Source of the DNA: CAMEON01 sp964427175
GTDB taxonomy: Bacteria > Bacillota > Clostridia > Oscillospirales > CAG-272
DNA length: 5,229 bases
Direction: 5' to 3'
NCBI GenBank assembly: GCA_964427175.1
Contig: CAYRTP010000172.1
Coordinates: 1 to 5,229 of the forward strand
Shown here in pieces: positions 4,894-5,229 of this stretch. The number at the start of each line of letters is the position of its first letter. The stretch's first letter is position 1. The notes below the pieces were generated by a model. The model worked only from the letters and a program-made list of their open reading frames with translations, did not search any database and was not told the DNA's origin. Position numbers and translations under genes: made by a program.

Positions 4894-4929
4894 TTTGAGG
4901 GGAACTTCTCTCAAGAAGCTCCCCTCAAA
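4894..4929 (-). terminator. Strong hairpin after aspS, terminator-like without a U-tract
   Basis: Arms 4894-4909 and 4914-4929 are complementary over 16 positions (one G-U) with a 4-base loop. It lies between the aspS stop (4943) and the cysteine desulfurase start (4858). On the minus strand it is followed by CTCCCTTTAACC, not a run of U, so it may be a weak or Rho-assisted terminator, or an mRNA-stabilising stem within an operon. Confidence 0.5.
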
Positions 4930-4942
4930 AGCGGCGTTCTGA

Positions 4943-5229
4943 TTATTCCTCAGGAACAATGGCGATAGCCAACTCCTCCAAAGCCTTGGCATCAGCGGGA
5001 GAAGGACACTTGGTCATCAGCTCGCTGGCGTTCTGTACCTTGGGGAAGGCGATGACGTCACGGATATCCTCCAGGCCGATGGACAGAGCCACCAGACGGT
5101 CCAGACCGAAGGCCAGGCCGCCGTGGGGAGGTACGCCGTACTTGAAGGCCTCCAGGAGGAAGCCGAACTTCTCCTGCGCGTCCTCGGGGGTGAAGCCCAG
5201 GACCTCGAACATCTTGGACTGGATCTCAC
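4943..5229 (-). CDS. aspS: Aspartyl-tRNA synthetase, C-terminal end
   Basis: The last 95 or so residues, entering from the right edge in frame with EIQSKMFEVLGFTPEDAQEK; the N-terminus is not in the window, so the first visible ATG (5212) is internal. Class II synthetase motif 3 is present as GLAFGLDRLVAL, preceded by FGFLLEAFKYGVPPHG and followed by IRDVIAFPKVQNASELMT, both hallmarks of bacterial AspRS. The enzyme charges tRNA-Asp (or also tRNA-Asn in organisms using transamidation) in the cytosol. The tail AKALEELAIAIVPEE ends at TAA 4943. The next gene downstream on the strand is the cysteine desulfurase, after an 84-bp gap holding a strong hairpin. Confidence 0.95.
   Translation of the reverse strand, partial: EIQSKMFEVLGFTPEDAQEKFGFLLEAFKYGVPPHGGLAFGLDRLVALSIGLEDIRDVIAFPKVQNASELMTKCPSPADAKALEELAIAIVPEE

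Noticed and set aside
3533..4942. Long plus-strand open frame of 469 codons opposite the cysteine desulfurase
   Set aside because: Its Gly/Asp/Val-rich product looks like the complement of a GC-rich gene; the minus strand holds a clear full-length enzyme with all catalytic residues.

Overview
The window looks like chromosomal DNA of a Clostridia-type bacterium (Bacillota). Reasons: strong AGGAG-type ribosome binding sites, several near-consensus sigma-A promoters with 17-bp spacers, an EF-G-2-like GTPase beginning MADFNTKQLR, and a TxpA/holin-like short membrane peptide of the kind common in Bacillota. The placement is inferred from gene content and style only.

Layout, left to right. 1-696 (minus): N-terminal 232 residues of an EF-G-like translational GTPase running off the left edge, with its promoter at 850-878. 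974-1379 (plus): an apparently complete type I toxin-antitoxin locus. A consensus promoter drives a roughly 370-nt mRNA encoding a 32-residue single-pass membrane peptide (1152-1250), and the mRNA ends at a perfect 15-bp-stem terminator. A perfect-consensus promoter on the opposite strand is nested inside that terminator and would make a roughly 90-nt antisense RNA covering the toxin stop codon and 3' UTR. 1412-2578 (minus): an XRE-family regulator with a helical-repeat C-terminal part, its own promoter, and a probable one-base frameshift near the C-terminus. 2710-3540 (minus): TatD-family metal-dependent hydrolase. 3695-4858 (minus): NifS/IscS-like cysteine desulfurase. 4943-5229 (minus): C-terminal end of aspartyl-tRNA synthetase, running off the right edge.

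The minus-strand genes aspS, cysteine desulfurase and tatD lie in one direction with gaps of 84 and 154 nt; they may be partly cotranscribed, but only housekeeping roles are evident. The xre gene is convergent with the toxin gene and has its own promoter, so it is probably a separate unit. Read-through from xre would run antisense to the toxin mRNA.

The notable content is the toxin-antitoxin locus. Besides toxin and antisense RNA, its mRNA can form an 18-bp helix between its 5' UTR and 3' UTR, which competes with a local 5' hairpin and with the antisense RNA. This recalls the metastable or closed mRNA folds of hok, aapA and bsrG/txpA-type systems. All RNA claims are read from sequence by eye and have not been tested by expression data or folding software.
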